In this document: positions 11,404 to 20,342 of the stretch, piece by piece
Layout: each line of letters starts with the position of its first letter
Position numbering within the stretch: the stretch's first letter is position 1
Origin: Accumulibacter sp.
Lineage (GTDB): Bacteria > Pseudomonadota > Gammaproteobacteria > Burkholderiales > Rhodocyclaceae
Length of the DNA stretch: 64,000 nucleotides
Assembly (NCBI RefSeq): GCF_029255285.1
Contig: NZ_JAPUVI010000022.1
Location: forward strand, 186,001-250,000
Reading direction: 5' to 3'
Program-made: the position numbers and the translations under genes
Notes under the pieces: generated by a model
Databases searched by the model: none
What the model saw: the letters and a program-made list of their open reading frames with translations, nothing else
What the model was told of the DNA's origin: nothing

Positions 11404-12723
11404 TCAGGATGCTTGTCCCATCAATTCCGCAAAGGGGACAGTCCTTTCCGTCCCCTGTACCCGCGTCAGCACCCACTCGACCACGTTGGCCTCAACCGCC
11501 GCTCCTTCGAACTCGGCCAGGCGCTCCGCCTGCGCATAGTACCAGCGCACGACCTCGTCGGGATGCTCGTAGCTTTGCGCCGCTTCCTCGACCAACTCCC
11601 GCACTTGTTGCGGTTTGGCCTGCAGTTGATGAAGTCGGACGATCTCGGCCAGAATCAGGCCCAGACTGACGCGTCGCCGCGCCTGGTCGGCAAACCACTC
11701 AGGTTGCATCGGCAAGTCCTTGACCTTCATGCCACGCTGCTCCATATCGTGGCGCGCGACTTCCATCAGTCGCTCGACCTCTCGTTCAACCAGCGTCACC
11801 GGGACCTCAATCGGATTGTTCTCCAGCAGGATGTCCATCACCTGGCCAGTCATCTTGGCCTGTAGACGCCGCTTCACTTCGCGCCGGAGATTGGCCTCGA
11901 TCTCGGCACGCATCTTGTCCACATTACCGTCCTCAACTCCCAGGGCCTTGGCGAAGTCGGCATCGACATCCGGCAAGACGGCTTCGCAGACCTCCTTGAC
12001 CGAGACCTCGAAGGTTACTGACTGACCCGCCAACTCTTTGGCAAAATACTCGGTCGGAAACGTCATCTCGAAAGACTTGGATTCGCCGGCAGAGGTGCCG
12101 ACTACCGCGTTCTCGAAGTCCGAAAGCATCTTTCCGTCGCCGAGCACGAAACGATAGTCCTTGCCCTGGCCTCCGGAAAACGGTTCTCCATCTTTCTTGC
12201 CGAAAAAGTCGATGGTCACGCGATCGGACGTTGTGGCGGCCCGATCGACCGGCTCATAGCGCACGCGCTGCTTGCGCAGAATCTCGACCGTCGCGTCGAT
12301 TTCGGCTTCGCCGACCTCGAGTAACGGGCGCTCAATCTTGACACCTGACAAGTCGCTCAAGGTGATTTCCGGATAGACCTCGAACACGGCCGAGAACTCG
12401 ATATGCGTAGTGCTGTCCGAACTCTTGGTTTCGATCCTCGGCGCACCGGCGACTCGCAATTGCTGCGCCGTGACAACTTCGTGAAACACGCGCCCAAGAG
12501 CTTCGCTCAGGGCTTCATGGCGCACCTGCTCGCCATGTTGTTGCCTGATTATGTTAGCTGGTACCTTGCCCGGCCGAAATCCCGGCATCTTGATATTCTT
12601 ACCGAGGCGTCTCAGGCGCTGGTCAACATCCTTGTCGAGTTGGGCACGGTCTACCGACAGATCGAGTCGGCGCTCAAGGGCCTTCATTGCTGGTGCGTCA
12701 GAATTAGCGGCGTTAGTTTCCAT
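11404..12723 (-). CDS. tig: Trigger factor, ribosome-associated chaperone and prolyl isomerase
   Basis: Trigger factor binds nascent chains at the ribosome exit. The 439 residues comprise the N-terminal ribosome-binding domain with the signature [12 protein letters not shown] (about 48-59), a FKBP-type domain (around 155-240, with [16 protein letters not shown]) and the alpha-helical C-terminal chaperone arm. The ATG at 12723 has AAGGA six bases before it. It is the first gene of the tig-clpP-clpX-lon cluster; clpP begins 33 bases after its stop. Confidence 0.97.
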   Translation of the reverse strand: METNAANSDAPAMKALERRLDLSVDRAQLDKDVDQRLRRLGKNIKMPGFRPGKVPANIIRQQHGEQVRHEALSEALGRVFHEVVTAQQLRVAGAPRIETKSSDSTTHIEFSAVFEVYPEITLSDLSGVKIERPLLEVGEAEIDATVEILRKQRVRYEPVDRAATTSDRVTIDFFGKKDGEPFSGGQGKDYRFVLGDGKMLSDFENAVVGTSAGESKSFEMTFPTEYFAKELAGQSVTFEVSVKEVCEAVLPDVDADFAKALGVEDGNVDKMRAEIEANLRREVKRRLQAKMTGQVMDILLENNPIEVPVTLVEREVERLMEVARHDMEQRGMKVKDLPMQPEWFADQARRRVSLGLILAEIVRLHQLQAKPQQVRELVEEAAQSYEHPDEVVRWYYAQAERLAEFEGAAVEANVVEWVLTRVQGTERTVPFAELMGQAS

Positions 12724-13262
12724 TATGAATCCTTGTGATACGGGCTGACAGGTGACTGGACCCCGGCTTGGTCAATGAAGCCCGCACCTCCATGGCGAGC
12801 TGCACCGGCAGCAAGATAGAAGTACGGAGATCGTTCTCCGCCTCGAACTGTCGCCCGAAACCCGGAGAAACCATACGGCAACTGGTCTTCAGAAGCATTC
12901 GCGACGAGCCCCAAGACCTGCGGTGGGCGCCGGAATAAGGTCGCTCGCCACGGCTTGGCGCCCGCGTCCGCACGACGGCTCCACCTAGGCGAACGAAAAG
13001 CGTCCGATTCTACCGCAATCTTTCCGCGCTCGGAACCCATCGCCTTCGCCTTGTAGCCTTCGCCATCGCCGAGGGAATCTGCCCTTCTGGTCAATAGCCG
13101 AAGAATCCGTTGGTTAAGGGCTGTCTATGAACATCGGGTAACGATGACCCAGGGCTTGGCTCGCATCCGTACTCGGTACGCGGCCAGGGCCTCGCCACGC
13201 AGGCTAGGCGGTAAGCGCCGGTAAACCCGCCGACGAGCGGGAACAACCTTCATCTCGCGCCT
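12724..13262. other. Intergenic stretch upstream of tig
   Basis: About 540 bases separate tig from cysB. The promoter of the tig operon must lie here, but I see no convincing -35/-10 pair. Minus-strand frames at 12713-12973 and 12723-13094 overlap the tig start and resemble nothing. No tRNA or repeat is seen. Confidence 0.5.
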
Positions 13263-14210
13263 TCAAAGCTGATACTCGGAGTCTGGCCGAACGCCACCCA
13301 TCGCCATGTCCACCGCCTTTTTGGTCAGGTGCGAGGCGAAGAGCTCGATGAAATCGTATTCGTATCGCCGGACGTGGGTGCCGCGTCGCAGACCGATGCG
13401 CGTCGTGTTCGAGCCGAACAGGTGCTCGGCGGGAATCGCGTGCAGACCGATGTCGCGCAATGGATCGTAGGCCATGCGTGCGATGATCCCGAGGCCGAGA
13501 CCGAGGCTGACGTAGGTCTTGATCACGTCGGCGTCGATGGCTGTCAACACGACATTGGTCGTCAGCTGCGCCAGTTCGAACGCCTTGTTGATCCGCGAGC
13601 GACCGGCGAAGGCCGAGTCGTAGGTAATCAGCGGCCAACGCGCCAGGACCGCCAACGACAAGGTCTTTTCACCCAGAATCGGATGCCCGTCGGGAGCGAT
13701 CACGCAGTGCGCCCACTGGTAGCACGGCAGCATCACCAGTTGCGGATACTGATCGAGCGCTTCGGTGGCGATCGCGATGTCGGCCTCGCCTTTCAGTGTC
13801 CATTCGGCGATCTGCGTCGGATGCCCCTGATGCAACGACAGCCGGACCAGCGGATGCCGATCGACGAACTTCTTGACGACCGCCGGCAACGCGTAGCGCG
13901 CTTGTGTATGCGTGGTGGCGATGACCAGGCTACCGGAGTCGCCACTGGAGAACTCCTCGCCGACACGCCGAATGTTCTCCGCGTCGCGCAACATGCGCTC
14001 GGCGATTTCCAGAACCAGCTTGCCCGGCTCGGTAATCGCCGTCAGGCGCTTGCCACTACGTTCGAAGACCATCACCCCGAGTTCGTCCTCGAGCAGTTTG
14101 ATCTGCTTGGAGATCCCGGGCTGTGACGTGAATAGCGTCGTCGCCGCTTCCGACACGTTGAGCTTTTGTCGGGCGACCTCGACCAGATAGCGAAGTTGCT
14201 GGAGTTTCAT
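13263..14210 (-). CDS. cysB: LysR-type transcriptional regulator of the CysB family
   Basis: CysB activates sulfate assimilation genes in response to the sulfur signal (O-/N-acetylserine in enterics). The 315 residues begin MKLQQLRYLVEVAR, followed by the winged helix-turn-helix LNVSEAATTLFTSQPGISKQIKLLE, the part that binds DNA. Residues 93-300 form the periplasmic-binding-protein-like effector domain with TTHTQARYALP, the CysB-type ligand-binding start. It is transcribed away from the sulfate assimilation operon across an AT-rich gap, the standard arrangement for a divergent LysR regulator. Cbl is a possible alternative, but the location makes CysB the better name. Confidence 0.92.
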   Translation of the reverse strand: MKLQQLRYLVEVARQKLNVSEAATTLFTSQPGISKQIKLLEDELGVMVFERSGKRLTAITEPGKLVLEIAERMLRDAENIRRVGEEFSSGDSGSLVIATTHTQARYALPAVVKKFVDRHPLVRLSLHQGHPTQIAEWTLKGEADIAIATEALDQYPQLVMLPCYQWAHCVIAPDGHPILGEKTLSLAVLARWPLITYDSAFAGRSRINKAFELAQLTTNVVLTAIDADVIKTYVSLGLGLGIIARMAYDPLRDIGLHAIPAEHLFGSNTTRIGLRRGTHVRRYEYDFIELFASHLTKKAVDMAMGGVRPDSEYQL

Positions 14211-14316
14211 CCGCCACTCAAAATAACTTCTAATTATAATAATCTAACTGAACATTCTTTTTCTAACAAGCGGCTCGCTGCTACGATGCACCTCTTTTTT
14301 CTTGTGGCGCAGCGCG
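14211..14316. promoter_or_regulatory. AT-rich divergent control region between cysB and the cys cluster
   Basis: The first part of this gap (about 14219-14265) is strikingly AT-rich compared with the flanking genes (TTCTAATTATAATAATCTAA). Divergent LysR regulators usually bind such gaps, so CysB operators and both promoters are expected here. No single site can be assigned by eye. Confidence 0.55.
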
Positions 14317-15093
14317 ATGGACTGGATGTACACTTTGTCGGGCTTTGTCGTCGGCGCCATCGTCGGGCTTACCGGTGTTGGCGGCGGCTCCTTGATGACG
14401 CCGTTGCTGGTGCTCCTTTTCGGTATCCATCCGGCAACGGCGGTCGGCACCGACCTGCTTTACGCGGCACTCACCAAAGCTGGCGGAACCGTTGTGCACG
14501 CCCGCAAGCGGCACGTTGACTGGCGCGTCACCCGCCTGCTGGCGACCGGAAGCATCCCCGCCGCAGCGCTCACCATCTGGGCGCTGTCGCTGCTGCCCAA
14601 ACAAAGCCCGACCGTCTCACACGTCATTTCGTTCGCCTTGGGCGTGGCCTTGCTGCTCACCGCCGCGGCGATCATTTTCCGCCAGAAGCTGCAGCAGCAG
14701 GCGCTGGCCCATGCCGACGACGCCGCACACACCCAGTTGCGGGCGCCGATCACGATCGCCGTCGGCACCCTGCTCGGAGTTCTGGTGACCGTTTCCTCGG
14801 TTGGTGCTGGTGCACTCGGCGCAGCCGTTTTGTTCTACCTTTACCCCAGGTTGCCGGCGATCCGCATCGTCGGCACCGACGTTGCGCACGCGGTGCCGCT
14901 GACCCTGGTCGCGGGTCTCGGCCACTGGCTGATCGGCAGCGTTGACTGGTCACTGCTCGGGAGCCTGCTGCTCGGCTCACTGCCCGGGATCTGGCTCGGC
15001 AGCCACGCCTCGGCAAGAGTTCCAGACCGCTTCCTACGCCCCATCCTGGCCGGCATGCTGGTCCTCATCGGGGGCAAGCTGATTGCCCTCTAG
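14317..15093 (+). CDS. TauE/SafE-family membrane transporter (sulfur compound export/import)
   Basis: The protein has 258 residues from the ATG at 14317 and about eight hydrophobic segments. The family signatures are VVGAIVGLTGVGGGSLMTPLL near the start and a second copy-like GVLVTVSSVGAGALGAAVL near residue 150, the inverted-repeat pattern of TauE/SafE proteins. Members move sulfite, sulfate, sulfoacetate or similar anions. Its place between cysB and the sulfite reductase suggests a role in sulfate or sulfite transport. A TTG at 14302 would add five residues; the ATG was preferred. No strong ribosome-binding site is visible for either. Confidence 0.85.
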   Translation: MDWMYTLSGFVVGAIVGLTGVGGGSLMTPLLVLLFGIHPATAVGTDLLYAALTKAGGTVVHARKRHVDWRVTRLLATGSIPAAALTIWALSLLPKQSPTVSHVISFALGVALLLTAAAIIFRQKLQQQALAHADDAAHTQLRAPITIAVGTLLGVLVTVSSVGAGALGAAVLFYLYPRLPAIRIVGTDVAHAVPLTLVAGLGHWLIGSVDWSLLGSLLLGSLPGIWLGSHASARVPDRFLRPILAGMLVLIGGKLIAL

Positions 15094-15148
15094 CGACGTG
15101 AGCGCCACCTGACACCGGCCGGCTTTTCACTCTTCGAAGGAGCGAGCG

Positions 15149-16858
15149 ATGTATCGCTACGACAGTACTGACCAACGGATCATCGACGAGCGCGTCGCCC
15201 AGTACCGCGACCAAATCGCGCGCCACCTGGCCGGCGAACTCTCGGCCGACGAGCTGCGCCCGCTACGCTTGCAGAATGGGCTCTACATCCAGCGGCACGG
15301 CCCGATGTTGCGCATCGCCATCCCCTACGGCATGCTCGCCGCCAGACAGTTGCGCAAGCTGGCCGAAATCTCGCGCCGCTACGACCGTGGTGTCGGCCAC
15401 TTCACGACGCGGCAAAACATGCAGCTCAACTGGCCTCAGCTCGAACAGACCCCCGAAATCCTGGGCGAACTGGCGGGCGTCGAAATGCACGCCGTACAGA
15501 CTTCGGGCAACTGCATCCGCAACATCACGACCGACCACTTCGCCGGCTGCGCGCCGGACGAACTCGTCGACCCACGCCCGTACTGCGAACTGCTACGCCA
15601 GTGGTCGACCTTCCATCCAGAATTCGCTTTCCTGCCGCGCAAGTTCAAGATTGCGGTCAACGCCGCGGCTAGCGATCGCGCCGTGATCCGGGCGCACGAC
15701 ATCGGCCTCGACCTGATGATCGACGAAGCTGGTGAAATCGGCTTTCGCGTTTTCGTCGGCGGCGGCCTCGGGCGCACGCCGATCCTCGGCAAACCGATTC
15801 GAGACTTCCTGCCGCGCCGCCACCTGCTGTCCTACCTCGAAGCGATCCTGCGCGTTTACAACCGTTACGGTCGACGAGACAACATGTACAAGGCGCGCAT
15901 CAAAATTCTCCTGCAGGCGCTTGGCGTCGAGGAGTTTGCCCGGCAAGTGGATGACGAATGGTCGTATCTGTGCGATGGTCCGACGACCGTACCTGACACC
16001 GAGTTCGCTCGCCTGGCAGGGCATTTCGCGCCTCCGCCCTGGGAAACGCTGCCCGCCGAAGACCTCGCCCACAGCAGGCGGCTGCACAGCGAAAAAGCCT
16101 TTGCCAACTGGGTCAAGCGCTGCGTGCATGACCACCGCACACCGGGTTATGCCGCCGTCACGCTGTCGCTGAAGGCGCCTGGCGCCGCCCCCGGCGACAT
16201 CACCGACGAACAGATGCTGGTCGTCGCCGATCTCGCCGAGCGCTTCAGCTTCGGCGAGTTGCGGGTCACCCACGAGCAGAACATCGTGCTCGCCGATGTC
16301 CGGCAGTGCGATCTCTACGAGGTCTGGCAGATCGCCCGTCGCCACCGGCTGGCGACGGCCAACGTCGGTCTGCTGACCGACATGATCTGTTGTCCGGGCG
16401 GTGACCTCTGCGCCTTGGCCAACGCGCGCTCGGTTCCGATCGCCGATGCCGTACAGCAAAAGTTCGACGACCTCGACTATCTCTACGATATTGGCGACAT
16501 TTCGCTCAACATTTCGGGCTGCATGAACTCCTGTGGTCATCATCACGTAGCCAACATCGGCATCCTCGGCGTCGACAAGAACAACGAAGAGTGGTACCAG
16601 ATCACCATCGGCGGTCAGCAAGGGAACGCCGCGGCGATCGGCAAGGTCATTGGTCCCTCGTTCTACGCCCAGGAAGTACCGCTGGTCATCGAAGCCCTGA
16701 TCGACGTCTATCGCGAAAACCGGAGCGCCAGCGAGCGCTTCATCGACACACTGCAGCGCATAGGCAGCGAGCCCTTCAAGGCCCGCGCCTACGCCGGTCG
16801 CGACCGCCGGCGAGTGGCGCAGGTCGACAGCAAGGAAAAGGAACTGGTTGATGCCTAG
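15149..16858 (+). CDS. cysI: Siroheme-dependent sulfite (nitrite/sulfite) reductase hemoprotein
   Basis: This enzyme makes the six-electron reduction of sulfite to sulfide in the cytoplasm. The 569 residues show both ferredoxin-like halves; the 4Fe-4S/siroheme cysteines are in CPGGDLC (CX5C) and CMNSC (CX3C). FTTRQNMQL and RVTHEQNIVL are the siroheme-contact arginine/asparagine motifs. AAGGAG stands before the ATG. It overlaps the DUF934 gene by eight bases and is followed by cysH, cysD and cysN. A nitrite reductase is an alternative by sequence alone, but the neighbours argue for sulfite. No flavoprotein CysJ is nearby, so ferredoxin or the DUF934 protein may supply electrons. Confidence 0.93.
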   Translation: MYRYDSTDQRIIDERVAQYRDQIARHLAGELSADELRPLRLQNGLYIQRHGPMLRIAIPYGMLAARQLRKLAEISRRYDRGVGHFTTRQNMQLNWPQLEQTPEILGELAGVEMHAVQTSGNCIRNITTDHFAGCAPDELVDPRPYCELLRQWSTFHPEFAFLPRKFKIAVNAAASDRAVIRAHDIGLDLMIDEAGEIGFRVFVGGGLGRTPILGKPIRDFLPRRHLLSYLEAILRVYNRYGRRDNMYKARIKILLQALGVEEFARQVDDEWSYLCDGPTTVPDTEFARLAGHFAPPPWETLPAEDLAHSRRLHSEKAFANWVKRCVHDHRTPGYAAVTLSLKAPGAAPGDITDEQMLVVADLAERFSFGELRVTHEQNIVLADVRQCDLYEVWQIARRHRLATANVGLLTDMICCPGGDLCALANARSVPIADAVQQKFDDLDYLYDIGDISLNISGCMNSCGHHHVANIGILGVDKNNEEWYQITIGGQQGNAAAIGKVIGPSFYAQEVPLVIEALIDVYRENRSASERFIDTLQRIGSEPFKARAYAGRDRRRVAQVDSKEKELVDA

Positions 16859-17372
16859 GATCATCAAGAACGAGAACATCGTCGAAGACGAGTGGCGGCT
16901 TATCACTCTGGCAGCCGGCGAAACGCCGACCGACGTTGCACTGCCAAACGCTTGGCTGCTGGTGCCGCTCGCCGTCTGGCTGGCGCGACGCGAAGAACTG
17001 GTCGCCCGCCAGACGCCGCTCGGCGTCTGGCTGGATAGCCACGAAGGGCCGGAAGCTCTAGCCAGCGACCTCGATCGCCTCAGCGTCGTGGGCGTTCATT
17101 TCCCAAAATTTACCGACGGGCGGGCTTACTCGAGCGCCCGCCTGCTGCGAGAACGCTACCACTACCGGGGCGAGATACGGGCCCTTGGCGACGTCCTACA
17201 GGATCAGCTCTTCTATATGCGCCGTTGCGGCATCGATGCCTACGTGCTGCGCGCCGACAAGGACATCGAGAAGGCACTAGCCGGCCTGCGGGTGTTCAGC
17301 GACTCCTACCAGGCAGCCGTTGACCAACCACAACCGCTATTTCGGCGCCGCAGCGCTGCGGAGGCCGCATGA
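16851..17372 (+). CDS. DUF934 protein, sulfite reduction accessory
   Basis: The 173 residues match the DUF934 family, known as a constant neighbour of CysI-type sulfite reductases in proteobacteria and described as a probable oxidoreductase in sulfite reduction; its biochemistry is not settled. Conserved features include VHFPKFTDGRAYSSARLLRERY, GEIRALGDVLQDQLFYMRRCGIDAY and a helical end. It overlaps cysI by eight bases and cysH by four (ATGA), so translation is probably coupled. The ATG at 16851 is preferred over the TTG three bases before it. Confidence 0.9.
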   Translation: MPRIIKNENIVEDEWRLITLAAGETPTDVALPNAWLLVPLAVWLARREELVARQTPLGVWLDSHEGPEALASDLDRLSVVGVHFPKFTDGRAYSSARLLRERYHYRGEIRALGDVLQDQLFYMRRCGIDAYVLRADKDIEKALAGLRVFSDSYQAAVDQPQPLFRRRSAAEAA

Positions 17373-18094
17373 ACGCCCGACAGAAGCTCGACGACCCGGC
17401 GCTGCTCGACACCCTGGCGACACGCGTCGACGCGGCACGCCGTCTTCTACGCGAGATTGCCGATGACTTCTCGCCCGCGGCTTTCGCCAACAGCCTCGGG
17501 GCCGAGGACATGGTGCTGACCGATCTGATCGCGCGTGACCGGCTGACGATCGACATCTTCTCGCTCGACACCGGACGCCTGCCGCCCGAGACCTACGACC
17601 TCATCGCCGAAGTCAAGAAGCGCTATGAGCTCGTGCTCCGGCTCTACTATCCGCGCCACGACCTGCTCGAAGCCTGGACACTGGAGAACGGCATCAACGC
17701 CTTTTACGAGTCGGTCGAGCTGCGCCAGGGCTGCTGCTTGGTGCGCAAGGTCGAACCGCTGCGGCGCGCGCTGGCCGGCCGCAAGGCGTGGATCACCGGC
17801 CAGCGGGCGAGCCAGGCCGCAACTCGCGAAGGCTTGCCGCTGCGCAGTGTAGACACGGCCAACGGCGGGCTGACCAAGTTCAACCCGCTCGCCGAATGGA
17901 GCGAGCGCGAGGTGTGGGCTTACCTCGCGCAGAACCACGTTCCGTACAACGCGCTGCACGACAGGTTCTACCCGAGCATCGGCTGCGCACCCTGTACGCG
18001 GCCGACAACGCCCGGCGAAGATGTCCGCGCCGGCCGCTGGTGGTGGGAGAATCCGCAATCCAAGGAATGCGGCCTGCACGTCAAGCGCAGCTGA
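17369..18094 (+). CDS. cysH: Adenylyl-sulfate (APS) reductase, thioredoxin-dependent
   Basis: This enzyme reduces APS (or PAPS) to sulfite. The 241 residues have the PP-loop nucleotide-binding start (FANSLGAEDMVLTDLI) and DTGRLPPETY. Two adjacent cysteines in GCCLVRK and the pair in CAPCTR are the 4Fe-4S cluster ligands that mark the assimilatory APS type; ECGLH at the end carries the catalytic cysteine. This fits the absence of an APS kinase domain in the neighbouring cysN. It starts four bases inside the DUF934 gene and is followed by cysD. Confidence 0.94.
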   Translation: MNARQKLDDPALLDTLATRVDAARRLLREIADDFSPAAFANSLGAEDMVLTDLIARDRLTIDIFSLDTGRLPPETYDLIAEVKKRYELVLRLYYPRHDLLEAWTLENGINAFYESVELRQGCCLVRKVEPLRRALAGRKAWITGQRASQAATREGLPLRSVDTANGGLTKFNPLAEWSEREVWAYLAQNHVPYNALHDRFYPSIGCAPCTRPTTPGEDVRAGRWWWENPQSKECGLHVKRS

Positions 18095-18122
18095 CGTCCC
18101 GCAATTCAGAGACAGGTCAACC

Positions 18123-19043
18123 ATGAGTACAGCCACACTCTCGCGAGTCACCCTTTCGCACCTCGACTGGCTCGAATCCGAAGCCATCCACATCATGCGC
18201 GAGGTTGCCGGCCAATGCAGTAATCCGGTCCTCCTCTTCTCCGGCGGCAAGGACTCGATTTGCCTGCTGCGCATCGCGGAGAAAGCCTTTCGCCCCGGTC
18301 GCTTCCCTTTTCCGTTGATGCACATCGACACGGGCCACAATTACCGCGCCGTGACCGACTTTCGCGACCGAAGGGCGGCAGAACTCGGCGAGCGGCTGAT
18401 CGTCCGCTCGGTCGAGGATTCGATGGCGCGCGGCACCGTGGTCCTGAAGTCGCCCGACGAACCGCGCAACAAGCACCAGTCGGTGACTCTGCTCGAGGCG
18501 ATCGAGGAATTCGGCTTCGATGCCTGCATCGGCGGTGCGCGGCGCGACGAGGAGAAGGCGCGCGCCAAGGAGCGCATCTTTTCGTTCCGCGACGAGTTCG
18601 GGCAGTGGGACCCGAAGAACCAGCGACCGGAACTGTGGGATCTCTACAACGCGCGCAGCTTCAAAGGCGAGAACATGCGCGTCTTCCCGATCTCGAACTG
18701 GACCGAGATCGACGTCTGGCAATACATTGAACGCGAAAATCTGGCGCTACCGTCGATCTACTTCGCCCACCGCCGACCGATCGTCCGTCGCGCCGGGGGA
18801 TTGCTGCCGGTCACCGAAGTCACGCCGGCGCGACCCGGCGATACGATTGAGCACCTGATGGTCCGTTTTCGCACCGTCGGCGACATCACCTGCACCGCAC
18901 CGGTCGAATCCGAGGCCGACAGCGTCGCCGCGATCATTGCCGAAACGGCGGTCACGACGATCACCGAACGCGGTGCCACCCGCCTCGACGACCAGACATC
19001 GGAGGCGTCGATGGAACAACGCAAGAAAGAAGGCTATTTCTGA
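18123..19043 (+). CDS. cysD: Sulfate adenylyltransferase subunit 2
   Basis: CysD, with CysN, makes APS from sulfate and ATP. The 306 residues contain the PP-loop SGGKDS, DTGHNYRAVTDFRD and GGARRDEEKARAKER, all family landmarks. The frame opens at 18021 inside cysH, but the ATG at 18123 gives the usual CysD length. The stop overlaps the ATG of cysN by one base, so the two subunits are coupled. Confidence 0.97.
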   Translation: MSTATLSRVTLSHLDWLESEAIHIMREVAGQCSNPVLLFSGGKDSICLLRIAEKAFRPGRFPFPLMHIDTGHNYRAVTDFRDRRAAELGERLIVRSVEDSMARGTVVLKSPDEPRNKHQSVTLLEAIEEFGFDACIGGARRDEEKARAKERIFSFRDEFGQWDPKNQRPELWDLYNARSFKGENMRVFPISNWTEIDVWQYIERENLALPSIYFAHRRPIVRRAGGLLPVTEVTPARPGDTIEHLMVRFRTVGDITCTAPVESEADSVAAIIAETAVTTITERGATRLDDQTSEASMEQRKKEGYF

Positions 19044-20332
19044 TGTCGGCGATCGAAAGACTCCCCAACGAACCTATCCCGGACAACGGCCTGCTGCGCT
19101 TTCTGACCTGCGGCAGCGTGGATGACGGCAAGAGCACCCTGATTGGCCGTCTGCTTTTCGACAGCAAGACGATTCTCGCCGACACCTTACACGCCATCCA
19201 GCGTACCTCGGCCAAACGCGGCCTCGATGTCGTGGACCTGTCGCTATTGACCGACGGGCTGCAGGCCGAGCGCGAGCAGGGAATCACGATCGACGTCGCC
19301 TATCGCTACTTTACGACCGGCACGCGCAAGTACATTATTGCCGACGCACCGGGCCATGAGCAGTACACGCGCAACATGGTCACTGCGGCATCGACCGCCG
19401 ATCTGGCAATCATCCTGATCGATGCCCGCAAGGGCGTTCTGACGCAGACCCGCCGCCATTCCTACCTGGCGCATCTGGTCGGCATCCCGCACGTCGTCGT
19501 CGCCGTGAACAAGATGGACCTGGTCGACTACTCCCCGGCCACCTTCGCCCGGATCAAGGCCGACTACCTCGAGTTCGCCACCGCGCTCGGCATCGCCGAC
19601 GTACGCTTCCTCCCGATGTCGGCGCTCAATGGCGACATGATCGTCGAGCGTGGCGAGCGTCTCGACTGGTACGATGGGCCGACCTTGCTCGAAATCCTCG
19701 AAACCGTTACCGCAATCCATGCTGAACACGCCGAGAAATTCCGCTTCCCCGTACAGTACGTGTGCCGCCCGCAAGACTCGGCCAACCCGGAACTGCACGA
19801 TTATCGTGGCTTCATGGGACGTGTCGAGTCCGGCGAGCTGGCGATAGGCGACGCCGTGACGGTGCTGCCGGCAGGCCGCGAAACCCGCGTCAAGGACATC
19901 CGTATCCTCGATCGCTCGCTGCCCAGCGCGGTCGCCGAGCAATCGGTGACCATCCTGCTCGACGACGAGATCGACGTCTCGCGTGGCGACATGATCGTCA
20001 AGACCGGTGAGTTGCCGAACATCGCCAAGCAGATCGACGCGATGTTGTGCTGGTTGTCCGAGTCTCCGCTCGATCCGCGCCGTAAGTACCTGTTGCGCCA
20101 CACGACACGCGACAGCAAGGCGATGCTGGCCGGCATCGAGTTCCGCGTCGACATCAATACTCTGCAGCAACAGCCGGCCGAACGACTGGTGATGAACGAC
20201 ATCGCCCGAGTCCGCTTCAAGCTGGCGCAGCCGATCTTTGCCGACCTCTATGCCGAGAGCCGCGGCACCGGCGCCTTCATCGTCATCGACGAGTCGTCGA
20301 ACAACACGGTCGCTGCCGGCATGATCGTCTGA
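19043..20332 (+). CDS. cysN: Sulfate adenylyltransferase subunit 1 (GTPase)
   Basis: CysN is the GTPase that drives APS synthesis by CysD. The 429 residues carry G1 GSVDDGKSTLIGRLL, the switch region around EREQGITIDVAYRYF, G3 DAPGHEQYTRNM and G4 NKMDLVD, followed by two beta-barrel domains. There is no C-terminal APS kinase (CysC) domain, consistent with a route through APS reductase. The next gene starts ten bases after its stop, so it may be in the same transcript. Confidence 0.97.
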   Translation: MSAIERLPNEPIPDNGLLRFLTCGSVDDGKSTLIGRLLFDSKTILADTLHAIQRTSAKRGLDVVDLSLLTDGLQAEREQGITIDVAYRYFTTGTRKYIIADAPGHEQYTRNMVTAASTADLAIILIDARKGVLTQTRRHSYLAHLVGIPHVVVAVNKMDLVDYSPATFARIKADYLEFATALGIADVRFLPMSALNGDMIVERGERLDWYDGPTLLEILETVTAIHAEHAEKFRFPVQYVCRPQDSANPELHDYRGFMGRVESGELAIGDAVTVLPAGRETRVKDIRILDRSLPSAVAEQSVTILLDDEIDVSRGDMIVKTGELPNIAKQIDAMLCWLSESPLDPRRKYLLRHTTRDSKAMLAGIEFRVDINTLQQQPAERLVMNDIARVRFKLAQPIFADLYAESRGTGAFIVIDESSNNTVAAGMIV

Positions 20333-20342
20333 GCACAACCCG

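Noticed and set aside
12723-13094. A 123-codon minus-strand frame upstream of tig
   Set aside because: It has no family likeness and overlaps the tig ribosome-binding site.
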